Assembly (NCBI RefSeq): GCF_042850945.1
Contig: NZ_AP031496.1
Span: 2,232,001 to 2,296,000, forward strand
Origin: Halioxenophilus aromaticivorans
Lineage (GTDB): Bacteria; Pseudomonadota; Gammaproteobacteria; Pseudomonadales; Cellvibrionaceae
Reading direction: 5' to 3'
DNA: 64,000 bases
The translations under genes were made by a program, and so were the position numbers. The notes under the pieces were generated by a model. The model ran no database searches. It was not told the origin of the DNA and saw only the letters and a program-made list of their open reading frames with translations. Shown one piece after another: positions 1-8,508 of this stretch. The number at the start of each line of letters is the position of its first letter. Position 1 is the stretch's first letter.

Positions 1-620
1 TGCAAGTGGAAGATTTGATCCAGGCGGGCATGATCGGTTTATTGGAAGCCTCTACTAAATACGATGCATCTAAGGGCGCCAGTTTTGAAACCTACGCAGG
101 CATTCGTATTCGCGGTGCCATCGTTGATGAAATGCGCCGTGGCGACTGGGCGCCCCGGTCTGTGCACCGCAATGCACGGCGGGTGCAAGAGGCTATGTCT
201 CAGGTGGAATCTCGCACCGGGCGTGACGCCACCGACCAGGAAGTCGCCGCAGAGCTGGAAGTGTCGTTGGACGAATACCACAGCATTCTGCAAGACAGTT
301 CCGGTACGCGGTTATTCAGTTACGAAGAAGCCGTCGGCGATGACGACAGCCGTGTAGCCCAGGATACCAGTGTGGCGGCTTGCCAAAACCCCCATCAAGG
401 AATTCAGCGCGAAAGTTTAAAGCAATCGCTTGCCCAGGCGATAAAGTCTTTACCAGAGCGTGAACAATTAGTGCTGGCACTGTACTACGACGAAGAACTG
501 AACCTTAAAGAGATCGGCCAAATATTAGGCGTCAGTGAATCTCGAGTGAGCCAAATCCATAGCCAGGCGGCCTTGCGTTTGCGAGGACGGCTACAGGAAT
601 GGGCGCCGGAGAACAGTTAA
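1..620 (+). CDS. fliA: RNA polymerase sigma factor FliA (sigma-28), 5' end cut by window
   Basis: Sigma-28 directs transcription of late flagellar and chemotaxis genes. The reading frame is open from the first bases of the window, so the N-terminus (start of region 2) lies outside; the visible part begins in conserved region 2 (DLIQAGMIGLLEA, FETYAGIRIRGAIVDEMR), continues through region 3 (RSVHRNARRVQEAM) and ends with a region 4 helix-turn-helix (LNLKEIGQILGVSESRVSQI). About 205 residues are present of the roughly 240 usual for FliA. It lies upstream of the chemotaxis operon in the same direction, as in Pseudomonas, separated from cheY by about 300 bases. Identification is firm from region 2 and 4 motifs plus context. 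Confidence 0.95.
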   Translation, partial: QVEDLIQAGMIGLLEASTKYDASKGASFETYAGIRIRGAIVDEMRRGDWAPRSVHRNARRVQEAMSQVESRTGRDATDQEVAAELEVSLDEYHSILQDSSGTRLFSYEEAVGDDDSRVAQDTSVAACQNPHQGIQRESLKQSLAQAIKSLPEREQLVLALYYDEELNLKEIGQILGVSESRVSQIHSQAALRLRGRLQEWAPENS

Positions 621-916
621 CCCGTTATCTACCCGGAAATGGCAGTTGAGCTGTTTTGATGGCACTAACTGCAGGGGTACTAGTTTGGTGTTTGTGGCTA
701 ACTTAAAGAAAGGCCCAACCGTAAGATGACCAGTTGGCACTTTGCTCATTATTGCTAATGAATGATAAAAAGCGTTCAAATCATGCCGTTTAAGAGCGGA
801 CTCTTACAATTTATCCTAAGTCGTAAAAGTCCTTGTCCTAAAAACTGGATACCGCTCAATCACCTACTAGACTAATAAAATGATCAGTTCCCCTACCAGG
901 GCCTATGGAGGTTACA
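621..916 (+). other. Intergenic region fliA-cheY, no gene seen
   Basis: About 296 bases between fliA and cheY. I find no convincing coding frame. A TGGCAC followed by TTGC near 734-753 looks superficially like a sigma-54 site but the GG-GC spacing is wrong, and no clear sigma-28 promoter (TAAA-N15-GCCGATAA) was found by eye. Any cheY promoter is probably here, undefined. Confidence 0.4.
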
Positions 917-1300
917 TTGGATAAAAATATGAAAATCCTCATCGTTGATGACTTTTCAACTATGAGGCGGATCATTAAAAACCTGTTGCGCGATCTGGGT
1001 TTTACCAATACCCAGGAGGCCGATGATGGACAAACGGCATTGCCCATGCTGAAAAACGGTGACTTCGACTTTTTAGTTACCGATTGGAATATGCCTGGTA
1101 TGACCGGAATCGAGTTACTGCGACAGGTACGTGCCGACGAAAGGCTAAATGCGTTACCGGTATTGATGGTCACGGCTGAAGCGAAACGCGAACAAATCGT
1201 AGAGGCGGCACAGTGTGGCGTTAACGGTTACGTAGTTAAACCTTTCACCGCCCAAGCGCTAAAAGAAAAAATCGAGAAAATCTTTGAGCGTGTGAGCTAA
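917..1300 (+). CDS. cheY: Chemotaxis response regulator CheY
   Basis: Single receiver domain that, when phosphorylated by CheA, binds the flagellar switch (FliM) and changes rotation. Visible: paired acidic residues (ILIVDDFSTMRR), phospho-acceptor Asp56 in VTDWNMPGMTG, the switch Thr in LMVTAEAK and the conserved Lys in YVVKPF. Length of 127 residues matches the family. I choose a TTG start at 917 because a GGAGG at 907-911 sits five bases upstream; an in-frame ATG at 905 overlaps that ribosome site and an ATG at 929 is too far from it. It heads the che operon, followed 19 bases later by cheZ. Confidence 0.95.
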   Translation: MDKNMKILIVDDFSTMRRIIKNLLRDLGFTNTQEADDGQTALPMLKNGDFDFLVTDWNMPGMTGIELLRQVRADERLNALPVLMVTAEAKREQIVEAAQCGVNGYVVKPFTAQALKEKIEKIFERVS

Positions 1301-1319
1301 GTTGGAGTAGACACCTACT

Positions 1320-2114
1320 ATGGATTCACATCCTGTTGATCCCGGCACGGACGAGGTTATTGCCGAACTTCGTGCCTGTGCCAGTACCTTGGTTGAAAAA
1401 CTCAATAACGATGAGTATTTACAAGCCAGCGAAGTTATCTCCAAACTCAACCACTCCCGTGACAACCTAGTTTTTAACAGCGTTGGGCGGTTAACGCGTG
1501 CCCTGCACAGCGCGATTGTCAATTTTAATGTAGACGGCCAGTCCGAGGCCAAGGCGCCCAGCGATCGCTCTCAAATGACCGATGCCAGTGACAGGTTGCA
1601 CTACGTTTTAGAGTTAACACAAACTGCCGCTGATAAAACCATGGATAAAGTTGAGGCGTCGGCGCCGATCGCCGATGCCTTGAGTAGCGAATCTCAGGCC
1701 TTGCGCCAGGAGTGGAGCCGGATTAAGCGCCGGGAAATGGACGCTGAAGAATTCAGCGCTTTGTACTATCGCATGGATCAATTTTTGGAAAAAATTGAAG
1801 GTGGCGCTGAACAACTGAACAGAAACCTGCAAGAAATTATTCTAGAGCAGGGTTATCAGGACCTAACTGGCCAAGTACTGAAAAAGGTCATTGGTTTGGT
1901 TTCGGATGTGGAAACTGAGCTGGTCAATCTGGTTCGAATCGCGGGCCACGTAGAAGATATTGCAGGTTTTGATTCAACCGCCGATATCAATGAGAACAAG
2001 AACGAAACATCAGACTCTAGCGGAGAAGGCCCTCAGATACACGCCGACAAACGTGACGATGTCGTTAAAAACCAAGATGAAGTAGACGATCTGCTCTCAA
2101 GCTTGGGTTTTTGA
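1320..2114 (+). CDS. cheZ: CheY-phosphate phosphatase CheZ
   Basis: CheZ speeds dephosphorylation of CheY-P. The 264-residue protein is mostly helical; the catalytic region has the conserved helix LQEIILEQGYQDLTGQVLKK with the active-site Gln (of the DLTGQ signature). The extreme C-terminus, DEVDDLLSSLGF, is the amphipathic CheY-binding tail known from enteric CheZ, preceded by a polar, disordered linker (about residues 220-250). Position directly after cheY supports the call. The tail resembles repeats in the adjacent CheA (see findings). Confidence 0.95.
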   Translation: MDSHPVDPGTDEVIAELRACASTLVEKLNNDEYLQASEVISKLNHSRDNLVFNSVGRLTRALHSAIVNFNVDGQSEAKAPSDRSQMTDASDRLHYVLELTQTAADKTMDKVEASAPIADALSSESQALRQEWSRIKRREMDAEEFSALYYRMDQFLEKIEGGAEQLNRNLQEIILEQGYQDLTGQVLKKVIGLVSDVETELVNLVRIAGHVEDIAGFDSTADINENKNETSDSSGEGPQIHADKRDDVVKNQDEVDDLLSSLGF

Positions 2115-2165
2115 TGCCGATGTTTAAAGAACTAAACAAACGGTAATAGGTTAGAGGAACATTGA

Positions 2166-4514
2166 ATGTTCGGTGATGACGAAGAGATACTGCAGGACTT
2201 CCTAGTCGAGGCAGGCGAAATTCTCGAATTACTTTCCGAGCAGCTGGTGGAGTTGGAGCAGCGTCCTGACGACAAAGATTTGCTGAATGCAATCTTCCGT
2301 GGCTTTCACACGGTAAAGGGTGGTGCGGGATTCTTACAGCTTAATGCCATGGTGGACTGCTGCCATGTAACGGAAAACTTGTTCGATATTCTTCGTAACG
2401 GCCAGCGCGATGTGACGCCGGAATTAATGGACGTGGTGTTGCAGTCATTGGACACCGTCAACAGTCAATTCCAAGAGATTCAATCCCGCCAGGAGCCAAC
2501 GCCTGCAGACCCGGCGATTATTAAACTACTCGAGCGTCTAGTTGCCGGTGAAGATATCTCCGCCGATGGTGAGCCTGCTGAAGCGAGCGCGGTAGAGCCT
2601 GCAGCTGAAATAGTAGTTACACCTGCTGCTGACACTAGCGATGCCGATTTTGAAAACCTTTTGGACAACATCGAAAGCGAACCTGCGTCTGCAGTAGAGC
2701 CGCCAGTAACTCAAAGCGCACCAGGCAGTGCCGGCGGCGACATCAGCGAAGATGAGTTCGAGGATTTACTCGATCAGATACACGGTAAGGGCAAAGGCCC
2801 AGGGGCAACCGCGCCTGCTACAAGTGACGAGACCGGTGCGATTCCCGAACCAGAAGCTGCTCCGGCTACTCCGGCGGCCGCTGGCGATGATGTTATTACT
2901 GAAGACGAGTTTGAAGCCCTTTTAGATCAGCTGCATGGTGAGGGCCAAGCGCCCGGAGCCGGTGACACGCCCGCGCCCGCAGCCAACGCTGAACCAGCAG
3001 CTGCTGCGCCCAGCAGTGATAATATTTCCGACGACGAGTTCGAGGCTCTACTCGATCAATTACACGGTAAAGGTAAGGGGCCGACTGCTGGAGCGCCAGC
3101 CGCCAGCACGCCACCTCCCGCTGCGCAGCAAACCTCATCTGTACCGCCGGTGGAGCCAGCTCCTACTACACCAACGCCACCGCCAGCGGCGGTACCGCCG
3201 GCCAAACCTGCGGCTAGTTCTTCTCCCGCTGCAAAACCGGCCCCAGGCAAACCCGAATTAAAGGCAGTGTCCGGTGGCGCCAAGCCCGCCGCGCCTGCAG
3301 TGAAAGCGCCCACGCCGCCCGGCAAAGACAGCGGCGCAGCCGCGGCCGAAGCGACGGTTCGCGTTGATACTCAACGCCTAGACGACATCATGAATATGGT
3401 TGGCGAACTCGTATTGGTTCGCAATCGGTTGGTTCGCCTGGGCGATGAACGCAGTGACGAGACTCTGTCCAAAGCCGTGTCTAACCTGGATGTGGTCACA
3501 GCCGATTTACAATCCGCTGTAATGAAAACGCGGATGCAACCGATCAAGAAAGTGTTTGGTCGTTTTCCACGCGTGGTGCGAGATCTGGCGCGTAATCTAA
3601 AGAAAGAAATCGCGCTGGAGCTTGTGGGCGAAGAAACCGATTTGGATAAAAACCTAGTGGAAGCACTGGCCGATCCATTGGTTCACTTGGTGCGCAACTC
3701 CGTGGACCATGGTATCGAGTTACCGGAAATACGCGAGCAAAACAACAAGCCGCGCATGGGTAAAGTGATCCTCTCTGCGCAGCAAGAGGGCGATCATATT
3801 CTGCTATCCATAACGGATGATGGCGGTGGTATGGATGCCAACAAGCTGCGTGGTATCGCGGTGGAAAAAGGCGTTTGCGATGAAGATGCAGCAGCCAGAC
3901 TATCGGACCAAGAAGCCTTTGCCTTAATTTTTGCGCCGGGCTTCTCAACCAAGAAAGAAATCTCCGACGTCTCTGGCCGAGGCGTGGGTATGGATGTGGT
4001 TAAAACCAAAATCACCCAGCTCAATGGCACCATAGAGATCCATTCGCAAATGGGCGAAGGCACTCGCTTCGATATCAAAGTGCCGTTGACGTTGGCCATT
4101 ATGCCAACGCTGATGATCATGCTGGAAGACCAAACCTTCGCTTTACCGCTGGTCAATGTGGACGAAATTTTCCACATGGATTTGACCAAAACCAACGTGG
4201 TAGATGGCCAGGAATGCATTACTATTCGTGAGAAAGCTATCCCAATCTTCCATTTGAAACATTGGTTAGTGCCATCATGCCCTTATAGCGAGCCGAAGGA
4301 AGGCCACGTTGTGATTGTATCAGTGGGCACTCAACGCGTCGGCTTTGTGGTGGACCAACTGATTGGCCAAGAAGAGGTGGTGATTAAGCCGCTTGGTAAA
4401 ATGCTTCATGGAACCCCAGGAATGGCCGGCGCGACCATAACCGGTGACGGCACCATTGCTCTGATTTTGGATGTGCCGTCGATGTTAAAACGTTACGTAG
4501 GCAACGCCGCGTAG
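2166..4514 (+). CDS. cheA: Chemotaxis histidine kinase CheA with repeat-containing linker
   Basis: Kinase of the polar chemotaxis array, phosphorylating CheY and CheB. Domain order: Hpt domain (about 1-110) with phospho-acceptor His48 in FRGFHTVKGGAGF; a long Ala/Pro-rich linker (about 150-395); dimerisation helices (RLDDIMNMVGELV); HATPase with N box (LVRNSVDHGIE), G1 (DDGGGMD) and G2 (GRGVGMDVV); C-terminal CheW-like domain (from about 650). No ordinary P2 domain is obvious. The linker holds three clear and one weak copy of an acidic motif of type DEFEALLDQLHGKG, at about residues 160, 192, 242 and 286. At 782 residues it is longer than enteric CheA because of this linker. Confidence 0.95.
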   Translation: MFGDDEEILQDFLVEAGEILELLSEQLVELEQRPDDKDLLNAIFRGFHTVKGGAGFLQLNAMVDCCHVTENLFDILRNGQRDVTPELMDVVLQSLDTVNSQFQEIQSRQEPTPADPAIIKLLERLVAGEDISADGEPAEASAVEPAAEIVVTPAADTSDADFENLLDNIESEPASAVEPPVTQSAPGSAGGDISEDEFEDLLDQIHGKGKGPGATAPATSDETGAIPEPEAAPATPAAAGDDVITEDEFEALLDQLHGEGQAPGAGDTPAPAANAEPAAAAPSSDNISDDEFEALLDQLHGKGKGPTAGAPAASTPPPAAQQTSSVPPVEPAPTTPTPPPAAVPPAKPAASSSPAAKPAPGKPELKAVSGGAKPAAPAVKAPTPPGKDSGAAAAEATVRVDTQRLDDIMNMVGELVLVRNRLVRLGDERSDETLSKAVSNLDVVTADLQSAVMKTRMQPIKKVFGRFPRVVRDLARNLKKEIALELVGEETDLDKNLVEALADPLVHLVRNSVDHGIELPEIREQNNKPRMGKVILSAQQEGDHILLSITDDGGGMDANKLRGIAVEKGVCDEDAAARLSDQEAFALIFAPGFSTKKEISDVSGRGVGMDVVKTKITQLNGTIEIHSQMGEGTRFDIKVPLTLAIMPTLMIMLEDQTFALPLVNVDEIFHMDLTKTNVVDGQECITIREKAIPIFHLKHWLVPSCPYSEPKEGHVVIVSVGTQRVGFVVDQLIGQEEVVIKPLGKMLHGTPGMAGATITGDGTIALILDVPSMLKRYVGNAA
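2739..3087 (+). repeat. Acidic DEFExLLDQLHGKG repeats in the CheA linker
   Basis: Three in-frame copies begin near 2739 (ISEDEFEDLLDQIHGKGKG), 2889 (ITEDEFEALLDQLHGEG) and 3021 (ISDDEFEALLDQLHGKGKG), separated by Ala/Pro-rich spacers; a weaker fourth copy lies upstream near 2640 (SDADFENLLDNIE). DNA identity among copies is lower than protein identity (synonymous changes), which suggests selection on the peptide rather than recent duplication. Confidence 0.85.
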
Positions 4515-4562
4515 CTAACGTTATGTCCGTCAGCGAAGAGATACGTTTAGGGTTTTACGTCG

Positions 4563-5651
4563 ATGCCTATTAATGTATTGGTGGTAGATGACAGCAGCTT
4601 TTTTCGCCGTCGCTTAGCCGAAATAATTAATGAACATCCCCACCTAAAGGTGTGCGGCGTAGCCACCAATGGCCGTGAGGCCATCGAGTTGGCCGCAGCC
4701 AAAAAGCCAGATGTAATCACCATGGATTACGAAATGCCGTTTATGGATGGGTTAACGGCCGTACGTGAGATAATGGCCACCAACCCAAGGCCCATACTCA
4801 TGCTTTCGTCTTTAACCTACGATGGTGCTCGGGTTACGCTGGATGCACTGGACGTGGGGGCGGTTGATTTTTTGCCCAAAAATTTCGCTGATGTGTCTCG
4901 TCAGTCCGCCAGTTTAAAGGCGAAGTTACACGAGAAAATACTGGCGGTTGCTAAACCTGAAAAAACCGTAAAAGCCTCGCTTCCGGTTCAGAAAAATCAA
5001 GCTCTTAAAAGCTTCGAAAACACAACAAAAAAGCCATCTGCATCGGTTCAGCCAATAAGACGGGTTGAAACGCTGTTGGGGCGAAAAAAAATTCTGGGTA
5101 TCGGTGCTTCAACCGGTGGCCCAGTCGCACTGCTGGAGGTGCTACGGCATCTACCAGCAAATTTTCCGGTACCCATATTACTCATACAACATATGCCGGA
5201 AAGCTTCACTCGCGCATTTGCCGAGCGATTAGACAGTCAATGCAACATTCGCGTACATCTCGCTGAGGACGGTATGTCTTTAGCGCCTGGTAGCGCATAC
5301 CTCGCGCCTGGCGGCCAACAAATGTTAGTGGACGCCAAGGATCGATCGAGGCTAAGAATTATGCCAGGGGATGACCGATTAAATTATAAGCCTTCGGTGG
5401 ATATTACTTTTGCATCCGCGGCAAACAATTACCAATCGGCGTTTTTAGCGATGGTATTGACTGGAATGGGTAGTGATGGCTGTCAAGGTTGTCGCGTCGT
5501 TAAAGAGCAGGGCGGTCTGGTATGGTCTCAAGATCAAGACAGCAGTGTGATTTACGGCATGCCCATGGCTGTTGCAAAGGCAAACTTGTCGGATCGAGTC
5601 TTGAATCTTAACGATATCTGCAAGACTCTCAAAACTGCGTTTAGTTGTTAA
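4563..5651 (+). CDS. cheB: Chemotaxis protein-glutamate methylesterase CheB
   Basis: Receiver domain plus methylesterase, removing methyl groups from chemoreceptors for adaptation. Receiver (1-120) shows VVDDSSFFRRRL and phospho-acceptor Asp55 in TMDYEMPFMDGL. After a variable linker (about 125-170) the catalytic domain has the Ser of GIGASTGGPVAL, the His of LIQHMPESFT and the Asp of LTGMGSDG, the standard triad. 362 residues is normal. It follows cheA by 48 bases; no cheR is present in this window. Confidence 0.95.
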   Translation: MPINVLVVDDSSFFRRRLAEIINEHPHLKVCGVATNGREAIELAAAKKPDVITMDYEMPFMDGLTAVREIMATNPRPILMLSSLTYDGARVTLDALDVGAVDFLPKNFADVSRQSASLKAKLHEKILAVAKPEKTVKASLPVQKNQALKSFENTTKKPSASVQPIRRVETLLGRKKILGIGASTGGPVALLEVLRHLPANFPVPILLIQHMPESFTRAFAERLDSQCNIRVHLAEDGMSLAPGSAYLAPGGQQMLVDAKDRSRLRIMPGDDRLNYKPSVDITFASAANNYQSAFLAMVLTGMGSDGCQGCRVVKEQGGLVWSQDQDSSVIYGMPMAVAKANLSDRVLNLNDICKTLKTAFSC

Positions 5652-5712
5652 GCGCAGATCCTTCACGTTATATCCCCTCCGAAGTCGTTCTTTCACCCGT
5701 TGGTAGGTAAGG

Positions 5713-6456
5713 ATGGATAAGCTCAGTTTTTTGGGTGTGATAATAGGATTTGCAGCGCTGCTGGGGGGTAATTTCCTGGAAGGCGGCAGCTGGCAATCCT
5801 TGGTTAATGGACCAGCAGCTTTAGTAGTGGTTGGTGGCACCTTGGGGGCGGCTATTTTACAAACGCCCATGGAAAATCTCCAACGCGCCTGGGATATTCT
5901 GCGCTGGGTTATTCACCCCCCAGTCTACCACTATGAGGCGGGCATCAATAAAATTGTTCAGTGGGCCGACGCTGCCCGTCGCGAGGGCTTACTGGGCTTG
6001 GAAGATATTGCCGAGCGCGAACCCGACGAATTCTCGCAAAAGGGTTTACTCCTGCTTATCGATGGTGCCGACGCCGAAGACATTCGTCGTGTGATGGAAA
6101 ACGATGTCATTCAAAAAGAACAGTGGGATCTGCAGGCCGCTCAGTTCTATGAAAGCATGGGTGGCTATGCACCCACCGTGGGCATCATTGGTGCTGTTAT
6201 GGGGCTAATCCATGTGATGCAAAACTTGGCGGACCCTGCGCAATTGGGCCCGGGCATTGCTATCGCTTTTGTAGCTACCATTTATGGCGTTGCCTTGGCC
6301 AATTTATTGTTATTGCCCGTCGCCAATAAGCTTAAAATCTGCGTTGGCCAGGAATCCCGTTTCAAAGAGCTTATTATCGATGGCATCATTGGTATCGCCG
6401 AGGGCGAGAACCCCAAGATCATTCAAATAAAGCTCAACGGCTACCTAACGGACTAG
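5713..6456 (+). CDS. motC: Flagellar stator subunit MotC (MotA family)
   Basis: MotA-type inner-membrane subunit of a second stator. The 247-residue protein has four predicted membrane segments (near residues 3-20, 33-52, 150-172 and 182-203), a cytoplasmic loop with acidic/basic stator residues (RREGLLGLEDIAE) and the family signature GYAPTVGIIGAVMGLI. Located after cheB and three bases before motD, the arrangement of motCD inside the Pseudomonas che cluster. Start ATG at 5713 has GGTAAGGATG context. Confidence 0.93.
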   Translation: MDKLSFLGVIIGFAALLGGNFLEGGSWQSLVNGPAALVVVGGTLGAAILQTPMENLQRAWDILRWVIHPPVYHYEAGINKIVQWADAARREGLLGLEDIAEREPDEFSQKGLLLLIDGADAEDIRRVMENDVIQKEQWDLQAAQFYESMGGYAPTVGIIGAVMGLIHVMQNLADPAQLGPGIAIAFVATIYGVALANLLLLPVANKLKICVGQESRFKELIIDGIIGIAEGENPKIIQIKLNGYLTD

Positions 6457-6459
6457 GCC

Positions 6460-7584
6460 ATGATTCATTCCAGACGTGCGCCGCAAATTAGCGTTAACCA
6501 CGAGCGGTGGTTGGTTTCCTACGCTGACTTTATAACCCTGCTGTTTGCCTTTTTCGTGGTGATGTATTCTGTATCCCAAGTCAACGAAGCAAAATTCCGA
6601 GTGCTGTCGGATACCTTAGTGGACGTATTTCATGAACCTAAAAAAACGTTGGAGCCCATTCAGGTGGGTGAGCAATCGCTGGCGGTGACTACCACACCCA
6701 TCGCCGGCCAGGAGATTCAAAGTGAGCAATCTCTGGAGGGAGAGGGCGACGGCAGCGGGGCTTTTAGCCAGGAGTCCGACCTTCCTAGCGCTAACAGCGA
6801 AGTGGCCAGCGGTGCCATACCGGATTCTGGCGCCGATGAAAATTTTAACGACATTGAGCAAGCCTTAGAGAATCGGTTTGCCAATTTGTTATCTGAAAAA
6901 ATAATGACACTGCATGAAACGGAATTTTGGTTGGATATTGACCTCAACGCCAACACGCTATTTGGCCCGGCCAGTGCAGAGCCCAGCTTTGCCGCAGAAA
7001 CCATTTTCGATCAATTGGCCGCAGTGCTAAAGCCCTATCACAACGCTATAGAAGTCAGTGGTTATACCGATAATATCCCCATTGATACACCGGCTTATCC
7101 CAGCAATTGGGAGTTGTCGTCAGCCCGAGCTTCTGTGGTGGTTCAAATTATGGCCCAGGGCGGTGTTGCGCCCAGGAGAATGGCGGCCATCGGTTACGGT
7201 GAATTCAAGCCAGTGGCAAATAACACAACCGCGCAAGGACGGGCAAAAAACCGCCGGGTTGTCGTTCGAATTGCCAAAGAGCGTTATCAGCAAATGCTGG
7301 AGCAAGATCGTGCCTACCGTTTCTTCCAGCAGCAGAAAACTGAAATTCTTACCAACGATGCTCTCTCTGCTACAGAGAAAAATGCTCAACTGATTGCATT
7401 AGGAGCGGCACCGGTTAAGCCCAGTATCCGCCAGGCGTTTTCCGAGGCACAAGCCATTACTAATCCTCAGAAAACTCCTGCTGCGACCAATTCTGGCGAG
7501 CCTATTGAGCCTGTGCGATTAAAAGACGGCAATATATTATTTACCAGCGACCCGGACTTAAACAGAATTCGAACACCTGAGTAG
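6460..7584 (+). CDS. motD: Flagellar stator subunit MotD (MotB family), with long C-terminal extension
   Basis: Peptidoglycan-anchored stator partner of MotC. N-terminal single membrane helix with the proton-carrying Asp in SYADFITLLFAFF, then a linker and an OmpA-like peptidoglycan-binding domain (about 165-280: VSGYTDNIPI, SNWELSSARASVV, GYGEFKPVANN, KNRRVVVRI). A further 90 or so residues follow the OmpA domain, polar and probably partly disordered; MotD proteins usually end soon after that domain, so the tail is unusual. Coupled to motC by a three-base gap. Confidence 0.92.
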   Translation: MIHSRRAPQISVNHERWLVSYADFITLLFAFFVVMYSVSQVNEAKFRVLSDTLVDVFHEPKKTLEPIQVGEQSLAVTTTPIAGQEIQSEQSLEGEGDGSGAFSQESDLPSANSEVASGAIPDSGADENFNDIEQALENRFANLLSEKIMTLHETEFWLDIDLNANTLFGPASAEPSFAAETIFDQLAAVLKPYHNAIEVSGYTDNIPIDTPAYPSNWELSSARASVVVQIMAQGGVAPRRMAAIGYGEFKPVANNTTAQGRAKNRRVVVRIAKERYQQMLEQDRAYRFFQQQKTEILTNDALSATEKNAQLIALGAAPVKPSIRQAFSEAQAITNPQKTPAATNSGEPIEPVRLKDGNILFTSDPDLNRIRTPE

Positions 7585-7689
7585 ATCCGTTGGCCAGGAA
7601 TTAAAAATTTGCACGGTTTTTGCCTTAGTAACGGCAAGCACGGCGACAGTTTTAAAATTGACGCAGTAATCGATAAAGCCGAGGTCAAT

Positions 7690-8508
7690 ATGTTAGTTTG
7701 GACGGTAGCGAACCAAAAAGGTGGTGTTGGTAAAACCACCACAGCAGTCAGTCTTTCCGGTCTTGCCGCCGAGAAAGGCAAGCGCGTCCTCATGGTGGAT
7801 TTGGATCCACACGGCTCGTTAACCAGCTACTTTGGCGAGAACGCAGACACCTGTACAGAGTCCACGTACACCTTATTTGAAAAAAGCAAAATACTCACAC
7901 CCTCAGCGGTTGGCAATGTTATCCATCGTACGAAATACGAAAACATGGATTTCATTCCCGCGTCCACCGCACTGGCAACACTGGAGCGTCAAGCAATTGG
8001 CAAGGATGGTCTGGGATTGGTGGTTGCAAAAACAGCGGAATTAATCAGCGATCGTTACGATCTTATGGTGATCGACAGCCCGCCGCTGTTGGGCGTGTTA
8101 ATGATCAACGCCTTGGCCGCCTGCGAACAACTTATTATTCCTGTGCAAACTGAGTTTCTTGCCATTAAAGGCTTAGAGCGCATGGTACACACTTTAAATA
8201 TGTTGGGGCGCTCACGTAAAAAGGCCCTACCTTATTTGATTGTGCCCACCATGTTTGATCGTCGTACCCAGGCTTCCATGGCAAGCCTACGGCAAATTAA
8301 AAATGACTTCAGTGAGCACGCCTGGGCTGGGAAAATACCGGTTGATACTCGCTTACGCGACGCCAGTAAAGCGGGAGTGCCACCACATTTGTACGACCCC
8401 CAAGGCCGTGCGGTAACGGCCTACCGTTCTCTGTTGAGGCAATTCCAGCTTAATGAAGTATTACCTTCGGATGTCACTTCATCTTTTGGTGCAGTGGCAG
8501 GCGCGTAG
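7690..8508 (+). CDS. parC: ParA-family ATPase ParC (polar chemotaxis array positioning)
   Basis: Deviant-Walker ATPase that positions chemotaxis arrays at the cell pole. The motif NQKGGVGKTTTAVSLS is at the very N-terminus and MVIDSPPLLGV is the Walker B region. I start at ATG 7690 (MLVWTVANQ) because GAGG at 7681-7684 precedes it by five bases and ParA proteins begin there; an upstream in-frame start at about 7609 would add 27 unconserved residues. Its stop overlaps the GTG of the next gene (TAGTG). Established for Vibrio: ParC and ParP work together with CheW/CheA; here the same order is seen. Confidence 0.88.
   Translation: MLVWTVANQKGGVGKTTTAVSLSGLAAEKGKRVLMVDLDPHGSLTSYFGENADTCTESTYTLFEKSKILTPSAVGNVIHRTKYENMDFIPASTALATLERQAIGKDGLGLVVAKTAELISDRYDLMVIDSPPLLGVLMINALAACEQLIIPVQTEFLAIKGLERMVHTLNMLGRSRKKALPYLIVPTMFDRRTQASMASLRQIKNDFSEHAWAGKIPVDTRLRDASKAGVPPHLYDPQGRAVTAYRSLLRQFQLNEVLPSDVTSSFGAVAGA

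Noticed and set aside
734..753. Possible sigma-54 promoter before cheY
   Set aside because: TGGCAC and TTGC are present but the distance between the GG and GC elements is not the required ten bases.
3056..3325. 89-codon Gly/Ala-rich minus-strand frame inside cheA
   Set aside because: Mirror image of the Ala/Pro-rich linker codons; the plus-strand CheA frame is certain.
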